Source: an uncultured Pelagibacteraceae bacterium
GTDB taxonomy: Bacteria > Pseudomonadota > Alphaproteobacteria > Pelagibacterales > Pelagibacteraceae
Assembly: GCA_902594335.1 (NCBI GenBank)
Contig: CACJLY010000011.1
Location: 1 to 35,261, forward strand
DNA length: 35,261 nt
Direction: 5' to 3'
Shown here: positions 1 to 14,000 of the stretch, one piece after another
Layout of the letters: each line of letters starts with the position of its first letter
Numbering within the stretch: position 1 is the stretch's first letter
Made by a program: the position numbers and the translations under genes
Notes under the pieces: generated by a model
The model's database searches: none
The model's input: the letters and a program-made list of their open reading frames with translations, nothing else
What the model was told of the DNA's origin: nothing

Positions 1-883
1 TGTAATATTGAAAACAGGTTGCCTGATCCATGCTGTGTCCATCTTTAACTTTAAATTTATCTGATTTATTTTTCCCTAATTTAAAACATTTTTTTCCATC
101 AATTGTATAATCTTTAGATATAACAACTCTTTTCATTCCATCAATTTGATCCAACCAATCAGAAGTCAATCCTTCAAAAGGATCTTTTGGATGAGTAAAA
201 GCCAATAGTGGAACTTTAAGATTTTTTAATATTTCATCATTATATTGGGACCTTAAATCGTATTGTGCAGGTTTTTTCTCTTTAAATTTAGCTAAACCTT
301 CTTCTAATCCTAATTTTGATACCTTATACTTCTTGCTTAGTCTATCAAAGCACGCTTGCATATAAGCTATTCCTCCCCCAGCTTTGTCAGGATGTCTTGA
401 AAAGAATAGTAGAGTTGTTAACCCACCACAAGAATGTCCAGTGACAAATATCTGTTTTCTAGGAACGCCTAGAGAAACGAGTTTTTCTACTAACTCTAAA
501 TTTTGTTCTACTCTTTTGTCTAATTTTGATTTGCCTTCGTATGGTTTTTTTGAAAACCACCATTTTTTTCCCATATCACCTACTATTTTATGTGCACATA
601 AATTGTAGAGCATAATTTTTTTTCCATTTACTTCTTCATCTATTAATGAAACACGGTTTCTAATTTGGTCAATAGATGTACAAAAATTTTGTTTCCCATC
701 AAAATTACTTTGACCATGGTTATTGATTAAAATTATTTTATTAGTCGGATCCTCAATTGTTGATAATTTAGTTACTTTAAATTTCTTTGATAAAAATCCA
801 TCTTTTTTAATATTGTGACCATCAGCAAAAGATGTTGATATTGTCAGAATAAATATTGATAAAAATAAGTATAAATTTTTCAT
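1..883 (-). CDS. Secreted alpha/beta hydrolase (3' end cut off by window edge)
   Basis: An open frame of 294 codons reads from ATG at 883 to the left edge without a stop, so the C-terminus is missing. Residues 1-20 form a signal peptide (short Lys-containing n-region, hydrophobic core, S-F-A then D-G), so the product is probably exported to the periplasm. A nucleophile elbow G-H-S-C-G-G is centred on Ser151. Asp234 (in H-P-K-D-P-F) and His283 (in K-D-G-H-S-M-D) are placed where the acid and base of an alpha/beta-hydrolase triad would fall. The substrate is unknown; an esterase- or peptidase-like activity is possible. Its ATG overlaps the TGA of the upstream SDR gene by 3 bases, so the two are probably co-transcribed and translationally coupled. 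The fold assignment is from motif and spacing only. Confidence 0.7.
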   Translation of the reverse strand, partial: MKNLYLFLSIFILTISTSFADGHNIKKDGFLSKKFKVTKLSTIEDPTNKIILINNHGQSNFDGKQNFCTSIDQIRNRVSLIDEEVNGKKIMLYNLCAHKIVGDMGKKWWFSKKPYEGKSKLDKRVEQNLELVEKLVSLGVPRKQIFVTGHSCGGLTTLLFFSRHPDKAGGGIAYMQACFDRLSKKYKVSKLGLEEGLAKFKEKKPAQYDLRSQYNDEILKNLKVPLLAFTHPKDPFEGLTSDWLDQIDGMKRVVISKDYTIDGKKCFKLGKNKSDKFKVKDGHSMDQATCFQYY

Positions 884-1613
884 TCTTTTCCACCCATTAT
901 GTCTGGAGTTTGCCAATTTAGGTTTTGACCACTATCTATTGCCAATACTTGTCCAGTAATAGATATATTTTTAATAAAAAAGTCTACTGCGTTGCATATT
1001 TGTTGAACATCTACTTGTCTTTTGAGAGGTGTTGCCATGTATTGTTTTTTAAAATGTTTTTCACTTTGTCTCTTGTTTTTAATTGTTGGACCAGGGGCAA
1101 TTCCATTAACTCTTATTTTTGGTGCCAAACTCATGGCACTAGTTTTTGTAAGGGTATAAAGTCCAGTTTTACTTATGGTATATGAAAAAAAATAGGGAGT
1201 AAGTTTAAAAACTCTTTGATCAATTATATTTATAATATTATTGTTTTTACTCTTAATATTTTTAGCAAATTCTTTTGACAAAAGCGCAGGTGTTCTTAGA
1301 TTTGTTCTTAAATGTTGTCCCCAACTATCTGTGTTAAAGTTTTCTAATTTATCGTTTTCAAACAGAGAAGCATTATTTATCAAACAATCAAAATATTTTA
1401 ATTTGGATTTTGCAAATTTAACAATCTTATTTACATCATTTTCAACACTTAGATCTCCTTTAATCAAATAAACTTTCGTACCATTTATAGATAATTCTTT
1501 TTTAAGTTTTTCAGCCTTTACTTTTGATTTGTTATAATGAATTACGATTTCTACTCCCCTGCCTGAAAGTTTTCTAGCTATGGCAGCACCAATTCTAGTG
1601 GCTCCACCAGTAA

Positions 1614-1635
<22 letters not shown>
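880..1635 (-). CDS. SDR-family reductase, pteridine-reductase-like
   Basis: A 251-residue classical-length short-chain dehydrogenase/reductase. The N-terminus has T-G-G-A-T-R-I-G (residues 9-16), the TGxxxRxG cofactor motif typical of NADPH-dependent pteridine reductases (PTR1/FolM branch). N-N-A-S lies at 87-90. The usual catalytic Ser is replaced: Asp139 (in N-I-I-D-Q), Tyr152 and Lys156 (Y-T-I-S-K) have the same 13- and 4-residue spacing as the Asp-Tyr-Lys triad of PTR1. This suggests reduction of a pterin or dihydrofolate-like substrate in the cytoplasm, but the substrate cannot be fixed from sequence. The start overlaps the end of uvrB by 22 bases and its stop overlaps the next gene, so it sits in a minus-strand operon. 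A general 3-oxoacyl reductase-type SDR is the alternative. Confidence 0.75.
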
Positions 1636-6026
<4,391 letters not shown>

Positions 6027-6037
6027 TTATTTGAAAA

Positions 6038-6421
6038 TTATTTAGTTTTTTTCTTTTTCTCTAAACCAAATACTGGAGAGTTTCTAAATCTTAAAACAAG
6101 TATTGCTATAGCGATTAAAACAATGGCACCTGCTTCATATAATAATACTTCTGGATTAATTGATTTTCCTTGTAAAATTATAAATCTAGATAGAGCAGTA
6201 ATAGCAATAAATAATGGGAGAGTTATTTGAATTGACTGACTTTCCCAAAATACTCTTACCATTGCTAAAACTTCTAGGTAAAGAAAAAGTAAAAGCAAAT
6301 CAGCCAAAGTAACTTTTTGAACAACTATCATTTGATATATCTCAATACCAAATGCTATAATTGTAGCAGCAAGTATAATTACCAAAGCTATTAATTGGAT
6401 TTGTTTTACTATATTTTCCAT
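6038..6421 (-). CDS. PsiE-like small membrane protein
   Basis: A 127-residue protein with four hydrophobic segments (about residues 7-27, 38-56, 67-84, 92-111) and a basic K-K-K-K-T-K tail. The central block with L-A-D-L-L-L-L-F-L-Y-L-E and L-P-L-F-I-A-I-T-A-L-S-R-F-I-I-L matches the pattern of the phosphate-starvation-inducible PsiE family, whose biochemical function is not established. It lies 24 bases after the trxB stop and 11 bases before the next SDR. No phosphate-regulon box could be recognised nearby, so phosphate control should not be assumed. Confidence 0.75.
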   Translation of the reverse strand: MENIVKQIQLIALVIILAATIIAFGIEIYQMIVVQKVTLADLLLLFLYLEVLAMVRVFWESQSIQITLPLFIAITALSRFIILQGKSINPEVLLYEAGAIVLIAIAILVLRFRNSPVFGLEKKKKTK

Positions 6422-6445
6422 GGATAACTTATAAATGATCTTAAA

Positions 6446-7393
6446 TTAATTTGAAGCTAAATATTTTTCTGCTTCTAGAGCTGCCATACAGCCCATTCCT
6501 GCTGCTGTAACTGCTTGTCTAAAAATTTTGTCTTTGACATCACCAGCAGCATAAACACCTGGAACATTTGTTTCAGTAGAATCACTTTTTGTAATCAGAT
6601 AACCTGTATTGTCCATTTCTAATTGATCTTTAAATAGTGAAGTAGCAGGGTCATGACCAATAGCTATAAATAAACCATCAATTTTTAGCTCTGACATTTC
6701 ATTAGTATTAACATTTTTAATTTTTAATCCTTTTACATTTTTTGGCTCATCATCACCTATTACTTCTTCAACAACAGAGTCCCAAATAATCTCAATTTTT
6801 TTATTTTCCATTAATTTTTTTTGCAATAGTTTTTCAGCTCTAAGTTCATCTCGTCTATGAATTAATTGTACCTTTGATGCAAATTTTGTAAGAAACATAG
6901 CTTCTTCTACTGCTGCATTTCCCCCACCAACTACTGCAACTGTTTTATCTTTGAAAAAGAAACCATCGCATGTTGCACATGCCGAAACTCCAAATCCTTT
7001 AAATTTTTCTTCAGACTCAATGTTTAACCATCTTGCTTGAGCACCAGTTGAAATTATAACTGAGTCAGCAGTATACTTTTGTCCTCCATCACCAATTGCC
7101 TCAAACGGTTTAGATTTTAAATTTACTGATTGGATATGATCCTCAACTAAATCGGTTCCAACTGCCTTTGCCTGTTCCCTCATTTGTTCCATTAACCATG
7201 GTCCTTGTATTACATCAGCAAAGCCCGGATAGTTTTCAACATCAGTTGTAATAGTTAATTGGCCACCCGGTTGCATACCAGCAACTAACATTGGTTTAAG
7301 CATAGCTCTCGCAGCATAAACTGCAGCAGTATAACCTGCTGGCCCTGATCCAATTATTAACACTTTTGTATGTTTAGTTGGTTTTTCACTCAT
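6446..7393 (-). CDS. trxB: Thioredoxin-disulfide reductase
   Basis: A 315-residue low-molecular-weight thioredoxin reductase: NADPH electrons pass through FAD and a redox-active disulfide to thioredoxin in the cytoplasm. FAD-binding G-S-G-P-A-G is at 15-20, the catalytic Cys139-Ala-Thr-Cys142 (C-A-T-C-D-G) is intact, the NADPH-binding G-G-G-N-A is at 156-160, and the C-terminal FAD motif G-V-Y-A-A-G-D-V is present. Length is normal for the family. The gene starts only 20 bases from the divergent ELM1-like gene and appears to lead a minus-strand operon with the PsiE-like and SDR genes. Confidence 0.97.
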   Translation of the reverse strand: MSEKPTKHTKVLIIGSGPAGYTAAVYAARAMLKPMLVAGMQPGGQLTITTDVENYPGFADVIQGPWLMEQMREQAKAVGTDLVEDHIQSVNLKSKPFEAIGDGGQKYTADSVIISTGAQARWLNIESEEKFKGFGVSACATCDGFFFKDKTVAVVGGGNAAVEEAMFLTKFASKVQLIHRRDELRAEKLLQKKLMENKKIEIIWDSVVEEVIGDDEPKNVKGLKIKNVNTNEMSELKIDGLFIAIGHDPATSLFKDQLEMDNTGYLITKSDSTETNVPGVYAAGDVKDKIFRQAVTAAGMGCMAALEAEKYLASN

Positions 7394-7399
7394 ACAGGT

Positions 7400-7407
7400 C
7401 TATATAG
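7400..7407. promoter_or_regulatory. Palindromic CTATATAG between divergent starts
   Basis: The whole divergent gap between trxB (start 7393) and the ELM1-like gene (start 7414) is 20 bases and contains the self-complementary CTATATAG. Read on either strand it gives a -10-like TATA sequence ending 5-7 bases before the ATG, so each transcript would begin at or near its start codon. The -35 elements, if any, would lie inside the opposite gene. This is a sequence-based guess. Confidence 0.3.
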
Positions 7408-7413
7408 TAAATA

Positions 7414-8358
7414 ATGAGCAAATTAAAAGGTATATTATTGACTGAGGGCATGCATGGCATGCTTAGCCAAGTAGAGGGCTTAGCTAAAGCTCTTGATATT
7501 GATTTTACTCACCACATGGTTGAACTAAAAAGTTTATGGAGTTTGATTCCGCCAAAATTTACTCCAATTTCTCAAAATGTTTACAAAAAAATAAATTATT
7601 TAGATTTTGATATAATAATTTCTTGTGGAAGAAAAAGTATAATTCCATCAATCCATTTAAAAAGTATTTCAAATAAAAAAGTTTTTAATATTCATATACA
7701 AGATCCCAAAATTAACTTTGATTATTTTGATTTTATTGTAGCGCCAGAACATGACGGAATTAATGGTCAAAATGTAATAAATACTAAAGGAGCAATTCAT
7801 TATCTTACAAAAGCTGACATAGAGGAGAATAAGAATTATCTAAACTCATTTATAAAAAAAGATGACAGAAAAATTTGGTGCTTAATTATAGGCGGACCCA
7901 CAAAATACTACGATTATTCAACAAAAAATATGAAACATATTTTCTCAATTTTCTACAAGCTTTTAAAGAAACATGATTTTCAACTTGTTATAATCCCGTC
8001 AATGAGAACCCCATTAAATACTATTCATTATGCAAAAGAATTTTTTGGTGAAAATCATACAGTCATCATGGACGTTGATAAAAAGGCTTACTTATCTGCT
8101 TTAGCTATTTCAGAAAAAATTACAGTTACTTGTGATTCCAGTTCAATGATTTCTGAGGCTGCTTTAACAGGAAAGCCTATTTATATTGCAAATATTTTAC
8201 CTAAAAAAAATGATATTAGGTTTCAGAAATTTAGAAATTTATTTAGAGAATTAAATATCACAAGAAATCTTGGAGAAGATATAGAAAATTGGAACTACCA
8301 AAGTCTTGATGAAACTAATAGAGTTGCAAAAATTATAAAAGAAAAAATAAATAATTAA
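7414..8358 (+). CDS. ELM1-family putative glycosyltransferase
   Basis: A 314-residue protein starting M-S-K-L-K-G-I-L-L-T-E-G-M-H-G-M-L-S-Q-V, the N-terminal signature of the mitochondrial-fission ELM1-like family, found in plants and many alphaproteobacteria and usually described as a GT-B-like putative glycosyltransferase. Supporting features are the central I-S-C-G-R-K-S strand-loop, N-I-H-I-Q-D-P-K, I-I-G-G-P-T-K-Y-Y and a late T-C-D-S-S-S-M-I-S-E-A motif resembling the nucleotide-sugar pocket of GT-B enzymes. No signal peptide or membrane segment is seen. Acceptor and donor are unknown; lipopolysaccharide or other envelope glycans are the usual guess. Its TAA overlaps the next ATG by one base. 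Confidence 0.78.
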   Translation: MSKLKGILLTEGMHGMLSQVEGLAKALDIDFTHHMVELKSLWSLIPPKFTPISQNVYKKINYLDFDIIISCGRKSIIPSIHLKSISNKKVFNIHIQDPKINFDYFDFIVAPEHDGINGQNVINTKGAIHYLTKADIEENKNYLNSFIKKDDRKIWCLIIGGPTKYYDYSTKNMKHIFSIFYKLLKKHDFQLVIIPSMRTPLNTIHYAKEFFGENHTVIMDVDKKAYLSALAISEKITVTCDSSSMISEAALTGKPIYIANILPKKNDIRFQKFRNLFRELNITRNLGEDIENWNYQSLDETNRVAKIIKEKINN

Positions 8359-9020
8359 TGTCATTTTTAAATTCAATACTTAACGACTCAAAAAAATTTG
8401 ATAAACCATTTGAACATTGGGAATTAAATAAACCCCTTACCGATGATCAAATAAATGAGATAATAAGTGCAGATATATCTGACCCAGCAAAACATAATCT
8501 TAATTATGATGGCACCAGAGCTATCGATGGTGGAGAAGGAAAATTTAGAGAAGGAATTTCAAATGGTGGAAAAGCTTTAAAATTTAGATGTTTTATAACA
8601 CATGAAAATACTAAAGAATTTCCAGGATTAATTGGTCTTATTAAAGAACTTCAGAGCAAAGAAACCCATCACAAAATCTCTAAATTGATAAATAAAGATT
8701 TATCAAATTCTTTTGTGAGAGTTGAGGTAATATGTGATCGAGAGGGTTTTTGGCTAAAACCACACTGTGATATTAAAGAAAAACTAATGTCATGCTTATT
8801 GTTTGTGAATAAACATGATGAAAGTGAAGAGCTTGGAACAGATTTTTATGATAGTGATTTGAAGTTAATTAAAACATTACCTTATAAAGATAATTATGGA
8901 TATTTTTTTTCCAGTGGACCCAATACTTGGCACGGTATGGAAAAGAAAGAAATAATTAAAGAGAGAAGATGCCTCCAAGTAAATTATGTAACATTTAAAA
9001 CAGATTGGAAAGTTGATTAA
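8358..9020 (+). CDS. 2OG-Fe(II) oxygenase-like protein
   Basis: A 220-residue cytoplasmic-looking protein. His136-Cys-Asp138 (L-K-P-H-C-D), His192 (N-T-W-H-G) and Arg203/204 (E-R-R-C-L-Q-V-N-Y) form the HxD...H...R arrangement of the 2-oxoglutarate/Fe(II) dioxygenase (cupin/double-stranded beta-helix) superfamily. Segments L-L-F-V-N and G-Y-F-F-S-S-G give the expected strands. The substrate is unknown. The start overlaps the stop of the ELM1-like gene (TAATG), so translation is probably coupled and a common pathway, such as glycan or cell-surface modification, is possible but unproven. The 3' end overlaps convergent carB by 4 bases. Family assignment rests on motif spacing. Confidence 0.7.
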   Translation: MSFLNSILNDSKKFDKPFEHWELNKPLTDDQINEIISADISDPAKHNLNYDGTRAIDGGEGKFREGISNGGKALKFRCFITHENTKEFPGLIGLIKELQSKETHHKISKLINKDLSNSFVRVEVICDREGFWLKPHCDIKEKLMSCLLFVNKHDESEELGTDFYDSDLKLIKTLPYKDNYGYFFSSGPNTWHGMEKKEIIKERRCLQVNYVTFKTDWKVD

Positions 9021-12000
9021 TTTTCTTGGAGAGCTTTTACTTTAAGTTTTTTTGTTTTTAATGCATTTATTGCTTCCAAAAATGAATATGCTGTAGACAT
9101 GTTAGTGCAATAAGGAATTTTATTAGCTAAAGTTCCTCTTCTAAGTGCTCTTGCATCACTAATTCTATTTTCACTATTTCCTCCACCAGTATTAATTACC
9201 AATGATATTTTTTTTGAATTTAGGATATCTACAATATGAGGTTTACCGCTACTTACTTTGTTAATTTTTCTGCATCTCATACCATTCTTAATTAAAATAT
9301 TTGCAGTTCCCTTAGTTGCGCATAGTGTAAATCCAAGTTTTAATAATCTCTGTGCAACTCCAACAATTTCTTGTTTATGAGAGTCTTTGACTGATAAAAA
9401 TGCTAAACCTTTTGTTGGTAATGAATTTGCTGCAGCTATTTGACTTTTGGCTATTGCCATACCAAAGTCATCATCAAAGCCCATTACTTCTCCAGTAGAT
9501 TTCATTTCTGGTCCAAGCAATAGATCACTATCTGGAAATTTATTGAATGGAAATACTGCTTCTTTTACTGCATATTTTTTATTAGTTTTATATTTTAATT
9601 TGTACTTTGAAAGTTTTTCTCCTGCCATTATTCTGGATGCAATTTTAGCAAGCGGAACCCCATTAGCCTTTGACACAAATGGCACTGTCCTACTTGCTCT
9701 GGGATTTACCTCTATTACAAATATTTCATCTTTTTTTATTGCAAATTGAATGTTTAAAAGCCCCTTTACCTTTAGTGCTAATGCTAATTTTCTAGTTTGG
9801 ATTTTAATTTCTTTTAAAAGATTATCTTTGATAGAAACTGGGGGCAGACAACAAGCAGAGTCTCCAGAATGTACTCCCGCCTCTTCAATGTGTTGCATGA
9901 TACCCGCAACATAAACATCTTTACCATCAGAAATAGCATCCACATCAACTTCCATTGCTTGATCTATAAATTTATCAATTAAAATAGGATTTTGTTCTGA
10001 AGCTTTAAAAGCTTCATTAATAAACTTTTTAAGTTGGCTTTTATCATGAACAATTTCCATTGCTCTTCCACCTAAAACATATGAAGGTCTAACAACAACA
10101 GGTAGTCCAATTTTTTCACTTATTTTAATTGCTTGATCAAATTTGTTAGCAATTCCACTTTCTGCTTGTTTTAGATTTAATTTGATTAAAAGATCTCTAA
10201 ATCTATCTCTATCCTCTGCTAAATCAATTGAACTGTATTGAGTACCAAGTATTGGTAAATTATTTTCATGTAAAAATTTTGCCAACTTAATTGGAGTTTG
10301 ACCTCCAAATTGAGCGATAACTCCAATAAGATTTCCTTTAGATTTTTCTTTTAGAATAATATTTTGAACGTATTCCTCTATAAGAGGCTCAAAGTATAGC
10401 CTATCACTCGTGTCATAATCTGTTGAAACAGTTTCAGGGTTACAATTAACCATAATTGTTTCAAATCCAGCATCTTTTAATGAAAAACTTGCCTGACAAC
10501 AGCAATAATCAAACTCTATTCCTTGACCAATTCTATTTGGACCTCCTCCAAGTATAATTATTTTTTTTTTATTAGTAGGATTAGCTTCACACTCAGTATT
10601 TATAGAAAAATTTCTCTGATATGTTGAATACATATATGGAGTAAAGGATTTAAATTCAGCTGCACAAGTATCTACTTTTTTGAAAACAGGTAAAACTTTA
10701 AGGGCAACTCTTTTTGATCTTACAATTTTCTCTTTAATTCCAGTTAATTTTGATAATTTTTTGTCGGAAAATCCAATAGATTTTATTCTATTAAATTCAT
10801 TATAAGTTTTAGGAATTCCTTTTTTAATTATATTTTTTTCTTCATCAATTAGATCCTTAATTTGATTTAAGAACCATGGATCAACCTTAGACAATTTATA
10901 TATTGTCTTTAGGGGAATATTATTCCTAAAAGCTTCAGCAATTAATACTAGTCTATTTGGAATACTAACTCTTAAATTTTTTAAAATTTCTTTTTTAGAG
11001 TAGTTGAAAATATTTTCTAATCCAGAAAATCCAGTTTCTAAAGAAACTAGAGCTTTTTGTAAAGATTCTTTAAAGTTTCTACCAATTGCCATTGCTTCAC
11101 CCACAGATCTCATAGAAGTCCCAAGCACAGCTTTAGTGTCAGAAAATTTTTCAAATGTAAATCTAGGTATTTTTGTTACCACATAATCAATTGTTGGTTC
11201 AAATGAAGCTGGAGTTACCTTTGTTATTTCATTTTTTAATTCATCAAGAGTATAACCAACTGCAAGTTTAGCAGCTACTTTTGCAATTGGAAAACCAGTA
11301 GCTTTAGATGCTAATGCCGAGGATCTTGACACTCTTGGGTTCATCTCAATTATTACCATTCTTCCATTTTTAGGGTTAATTGCAAATTGAACATTCGATC
11401 CTCCAGTCTCTACACCTATTTTTCGAAGACAAGCTATCGATGCATTTCTCATTACTTGATACTCTTTATCTGTGAGTGTTAATGCTGGTGCTACTGTAAT
11501 TGAGTCACCAGTATGTATTCCCATTGGATCTACATTTTCTATAGAACAAATAATTATGCAGTTGTCATTTCTGTCTCTAACAACTTCCATCTCAAATTCT
11601 TTCCATCCCTCTAAAGACTCCTCAATTAAAACTTGATTTTGAGGTGACTCATTCATTCCATTTCTAACAAGTTTAAAGAATTCTGTTTTACTTTTTGCAA
11701 TTCCTCCACCTAATCCACCCAATGTGAATGAAGGTCTTATAATTGCGGGCAAACCAATTTCTCTTAAACATTTTGATGCATCTTTAAAATTATTTATTAT
11801 CCTTGACTTCGGTAAATCTAAACCAATGTTAGACATATTTTTTCTGAATTTTTTCCGGTCCTCAGCATTTTCAATTGCTTTTGATTTAGCTCCAATTAGT
11901 TCAATTTTATATTTTTTAAGTAGACCAGCTTTTTCTGCACTTATTGCTAAATTTAAAGCTGTCTGGCCACCCATAGTAGGAAGAATTGCATTAGGCTTTT

Positions 12001-12241
12001 CTTTTTTAATCACTTCTTCAAGAACTGGAATTGTAATAGGCTCAATGTAAGTTTTATCAGAAACTCCTGGATCTGTCATAATAGTTGCAGGATTTGAATT
12101 TATTAATACTACCTCAAAACCTTCATCTTTAAGTGCCTTACAAGCTTGAGTACCAGAATAATCAAATTCGCATGCTTGTCCAATTATTATTGGGCCTGCA
12201 CCAATGACTAATATTTTTTTAATGTCTTTTCTTTTTGGCAT
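9017..12241 (-). CDS. carB: Carbamoyl phosphate synthase large subunit
   Basis: A 1074-residue protein of normal CarB length. It makes carbamoyl phosphate from bicarbonate, ammonia (delivered from CarA) and two ATP, feeding pyrimidine and arginine synthesis. The two homologous synthetase halves are visible: the first opens with [19 protein letters not shown], the second with [17 protein letters not shown] (near 560-580). Each has ATP-grasp motifs ([16 protein letters not shown]) and metal-binding E-M-N-P-R or E-V-N-P-R segments. An MGS-like allosteric domain forms the last 140 or so residues. Its ATG lies inside the end of carA (23-base overlap), so the two subunits are co-translated. Confidence 0.98.
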   Translation of the reverse strand: MPKRKDIKKILVIGAGPIIIGQACEFDYSGTQACKALKDEGFEVVLINSNPATIMTDPGVSDKTYIEPITIPVLEEVIKKEKPNAILPTMGGQTALNLAISAEKAGLLKKYKIELIGAKSKAIENAEDRKKFRKNMSNIGLDLPKSRIINNFKDASKCLREIGLPAIIRPSFTLGGLGGGIAKSKTEFFKLVRNGMNESPQNQVLIEESLEGWKEFEMEVVRDRNDNCIIICSIENVDPMGIHTGDSITVAPALTLTDKEYQVMRNASIACLRKIGVETGGSNVQFAINPKNGRMVIIEMNPRVSRSSALASKATGFPIAKVAAKLAVGYTLDELKNEITKVTPASFEPTIDYVVTKIPRFTFEKFSDTKAVLGTSMRSVGEAMAIGRNFKESLQKALVSLETGFSGLENIFNYSKKEILKNLRVSIPNRLVLIAEAFRNNIPLKTIYKLSKVDPWFLNQIKDLIDEEKNIIKKGIPKTYNEFNRIKSIGFSDKKLSKLTGIKEKIVRSKRVALKVLPVFKKVDTCAAEFKSFTPYMYSTYQRNFSINTECEANPTNKKKIIILGGGPNRIGQGIEFDYCCCQASFSLKDAGFETIMVNCNPETVSTDYDTSDRLYFEPLIEEYVQNIILKEKSKGNLIGVIAQFGGQTPIKLAKFLHENNLPILGTQYSSIDLAEDRDRFRDLLIKLNLKQAESGIANKFDQAIKISEKIGLPVVVRPSYVLGGRAMEIVHDKSQLKKFINEAFKASEQNPILIDKFIDQAMEVDVDAISDGKDVYVAGIMQHIEEAGVHSGDSACCLPPVSIKDNLLKEIKIQTRKLALALKVKGLLNIQFAIKKDEIFVIEVNPRASRTVPFVSKANGVPLAKIASRIMAGEKLSKYKLKYKTNKKYAVKEAVFPFNKFPDSDLLLGPEMKSTGEVMGFDDDFGMAIAKSQIAAANSLPTKGLAFLSVKDSHKQEIVGVAQRLLKLGFTLCATKGTANILIKNGMRCRKINKVSSGKPHIVDILNSKKISLVINTGGGNSENRISDARALRRGTLANKIPYCTNMSTAYSFLEAINALKTKKLKVKALQEN

Positions 12242-13412
12242 ATTTTTTTACATCTTGAATAAAACTTTTGAATAAATATTGACTATCCTGTGGTCCTGGA
12301 TTTGCTTCAGGATGGTATTGAACTGAAAAAACTGGTCTCTTTTTTAATCTTATTCCCTCAATACTTTTATCAAAAAGTGATTTGTGCGTTATTTGTACGT
12401 TTTTTGGTAGGCTTTTTTCTATTACTTCAAAACCATGATTCTGGCTTGTGATCTCTACTTTATTGTTGAGTAAATTTTTTACTGGATGATTTGCTCCTCT
12501 GTGACCTAATTTCATTTTTTTTGTTTTAGCATTTAATGCCAAAGCTAAAATTTGATGGCCTAAGCAGATACCAAATATTGGATAATTCTTTTTAATTAAT
12601 TTTTGTATAATTTTAATTGCATATTTACCAGTTGCTGCTGGATCACCTGGCCCATTCGACAAAAAAATTCCATCTGGTTTTAATTTTGAAATTTCCTCAG
12701 CGGTTGTCTTGCAAGAAACCACTTTTACATCACAATTATAATCAGAAAAATATCTTAAAATATTTTTTTTTATTCCATAATCAATTGCAACTATCTTAAA
12801 TATTTTTTTGATATTTTTTTTATACCCAGTCTTTTTTCTCCAAGTTTTAAAACCTTTCCATGAATAAGTTTTTTTTGTTGAAACTGCTTTTGCAAGATCA
12901 AGACCATCTAGTCCAGGCCATTTAATTGAATTATTAATTAATTTTTTTATATTAAATTTACCTTTTTTATTATTTGATATCGTTCCTTTTGGAGCACCTT
13001 TATCACGAATAAAATTTGTTAAGCCCCTTGTATCTAATCCAGTCAGTCCAACTATTTTGTTTTTTTTAAGCCATTCATCTAAGGTTTTTAAAGCTCTGTA
13101 ATTTGAGGGAGAAGTAATCTCCGAATTAAATATTGCACCTCTTGTCCAAATTTTATCAGACTCTAAATCTTCATTGTTAGTTCCAACATTTCCAATATGA
13201 GGAAATGTAAAATTAATAATTTGACCAGCATACGAAGGATCCGATATAATCTCTTGGTATCCAGTTAAAGAAGTGTTAAAACAAACCTCTCCAGTTGCTG
13301 TACCTTGATATCCAAGACCAATACCTTTGAAAACAAGCTTACTATCTAAAACTAAAATACCTGTTGGAAATTGATGTTTAATTGCAATTTTATTTTTTTG
13401 TTTTTTGTTCAA
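12219..13412 (-). CDS. carA: Carbamoyl phosphate synthase small (glutaminase) subunit
   Basis: A 397-residue subunit that hydrolyses glutamine and channels ammonia to CarB. The N-terminal CPSase domain carries [12 protein letters not shown]; the C-terminal class I amidotransferase domain has catalytic Cys283 (G-I-C-L-G-H-Q), His367 and Glu369 (Y-H-P-E-A). No in-frame ATG exists before Met300, and a TAA lies directly upstream of the TTG at 13412, so TTG is the best start; the E. coli carA gene is also known to start with UUG. About 17 residues precede the first conserved strand (G-I-L-V-L). A 4-codon ATG reading frame ends on the TTG (see the separate entry). Confidence 0.95.
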   Translation of the reverse strand: MNKKQKNKIAIKHQFPTGILVLDSKLVFKGIGLGYQGTATGEVCFNTSLTGYQEIISDPSYAGQIINFTFPHIGNVGTNNEDLESDKIWTRGAIFNSEITSPSNYRALKTLDEWLKKNKIVGLTGLDTRGLTNFIRDKGAPKGTISNNKKGKFNIKKLINNSIKWPGLDGLDLAKAVSTKKTYSWKGFKTWRKKTGYKKNIKKIFKIVAIDYGIKKNILRYFSDYNCDVKVVSCKTTAEEISKLKPDGIFLSNGPGDPAATGKYAIKIIQKLIKKNYPIFGICLGHQILALALNAKTKKMKLGHRGANHPVKNLLNNKVEITSQNHGFEVIEKSLPKNVQITHKSLFDKSIEGIRLKKRPVFSVQYHPEANPGPQDSQYLFKSFIQDVKKYAKKKRH

Positions 13413-13423
13413 TTACAACTCAT
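13409..13423 (-). other. Minimal upstream ORF (M-S-C-N-stop) ending on the carA TTG
   Basis: On the minus strand ATG (13423-13421) is followed by AGT, TGT, AAT and TGA (13411-13409). The TGA shares two bases with the presumed TTG start of carA (13412-13410). Such an arrangement could feed ribosomes to the weak TTG start by reinitiation. With only four codons it may equally be chance, and no function is claimed. Confidence 0.2.
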
Positions 13424-13502
13424 GAGTTAAAGGTCTATACAATAAAACCTTTTTTTGCGCAACACATCTAATGTATATTTTGTAAAAAAAATATTTTTCT
13501 TT

Positions 13503-13530
13503 TTGAAGAATATTCTTAATACGCTAAAAT
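13503..13530 (+). promoter_or_regulatory. Possible promoter for yqeY-dnaG-rpoD
   Basis: TTGAAG at 13503-13508 and TAAAAT at 13525-13530 are 16 bases apart, close to the sigma-70 consensus and spacing. The -10 ends 5 bases before the yqeY ATG, so a transcript from here would be essentially leaderless. In AT-rich sequence such matches are common. Confidence 0.35.
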
Positions 13531-13535
13531 TAAAT

Positions 13536-14000
13536 ATGTCATTGAGAGAAAGTATAGAGTCGGACTACAAAACAGCTTTAAAAGCTAAAGATAAAAATAA
13601 AATATCAACTTACAGGTTAATATTATCTGGCATCAAGGATTTGGATATTAACAATAGATCTGGGACGGAAAAAAAAGAAACGGATGATGAAGATATTAAG
13701 AAGTTACTAAAAAAAATGATTAAACAACGAAGCGAATCAATTGAATTGTACAAAAAAAATAATCGAAAGGATCTTCAGGATATAGAAGAACAAGAAGTGG
13801 GAGTAATTAGTCAATATTTACCTAAACAAATTAGTGAAGAGGATACTAAGAAAATTTGTGAAGAGGTAATTAAATCAACAGGCGCAAACTCAATAAAAGA
13901 CATGGGAAAAGTTATGGGTGAGCTAAAGAAAAATAATGCGGACAGTATTGATTTTTCCAAAGCAGGAGCCATTATAAAACAATTATTAAATCAAAAATGA
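13536..14000 (+). CDS. YqeY/GatB-like domain protein
   Basis: A 154-residue helical protein of the YqeY family, related to the tRNA-binding C-terminal domain of the GatB amidotransferase subunit. The family pattern is clear: S-L-R-E-S-I-E-S-D-Y-K-T-A-L-K-A-K-D, R-L-I-L-S-G-I-K, S-I-E-L-Y-K-K-N-N-R-K-D-L, E-Q-E-V-G-V-I-S-Q-Y-L-P-K-Q and D-M-G-K-V-M-G-E-L. Its role is not settled, though a link to tRNA metabolism is often proposed. An upstream in-frame ATG at 13455 would add 27 non-conserved hydrophobic/basic residues, so the ATG at 13536, where family similarity begins, was chosen. The stop overlaps the dnaG start by 4 bases, the common yqeY-dnaG-rpoD order. Confidence 0.88.
   Translation: MSLRESIESDYKTALKAKDKNKISTYRLILSGIKDLDINNRSGTEKKETDDEDIKKLLKKMIKQRSESIELYKKNNRKDLQDIEEQEVGVISQYLPKQISEEDTKKICEEVIKSTGANSIKDMGKVMGELKKNNADSIDFSKAGAIIKQLLNQK

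Noticed and set aside
384..608. 74-codon plus-strand frame
   Set aside because: Lies wholly antisense to the alpha/beta hydrolase frame, which has a signal peptide and nucleophile elbow; no recognisable domain or start signal.
13455..13535. Longer YqeY from the ATG at 13455
   Set aside because: The 27 extra residues are low-complexity and lie in the divergent promoter region with carA; family similarity starts at 13536.
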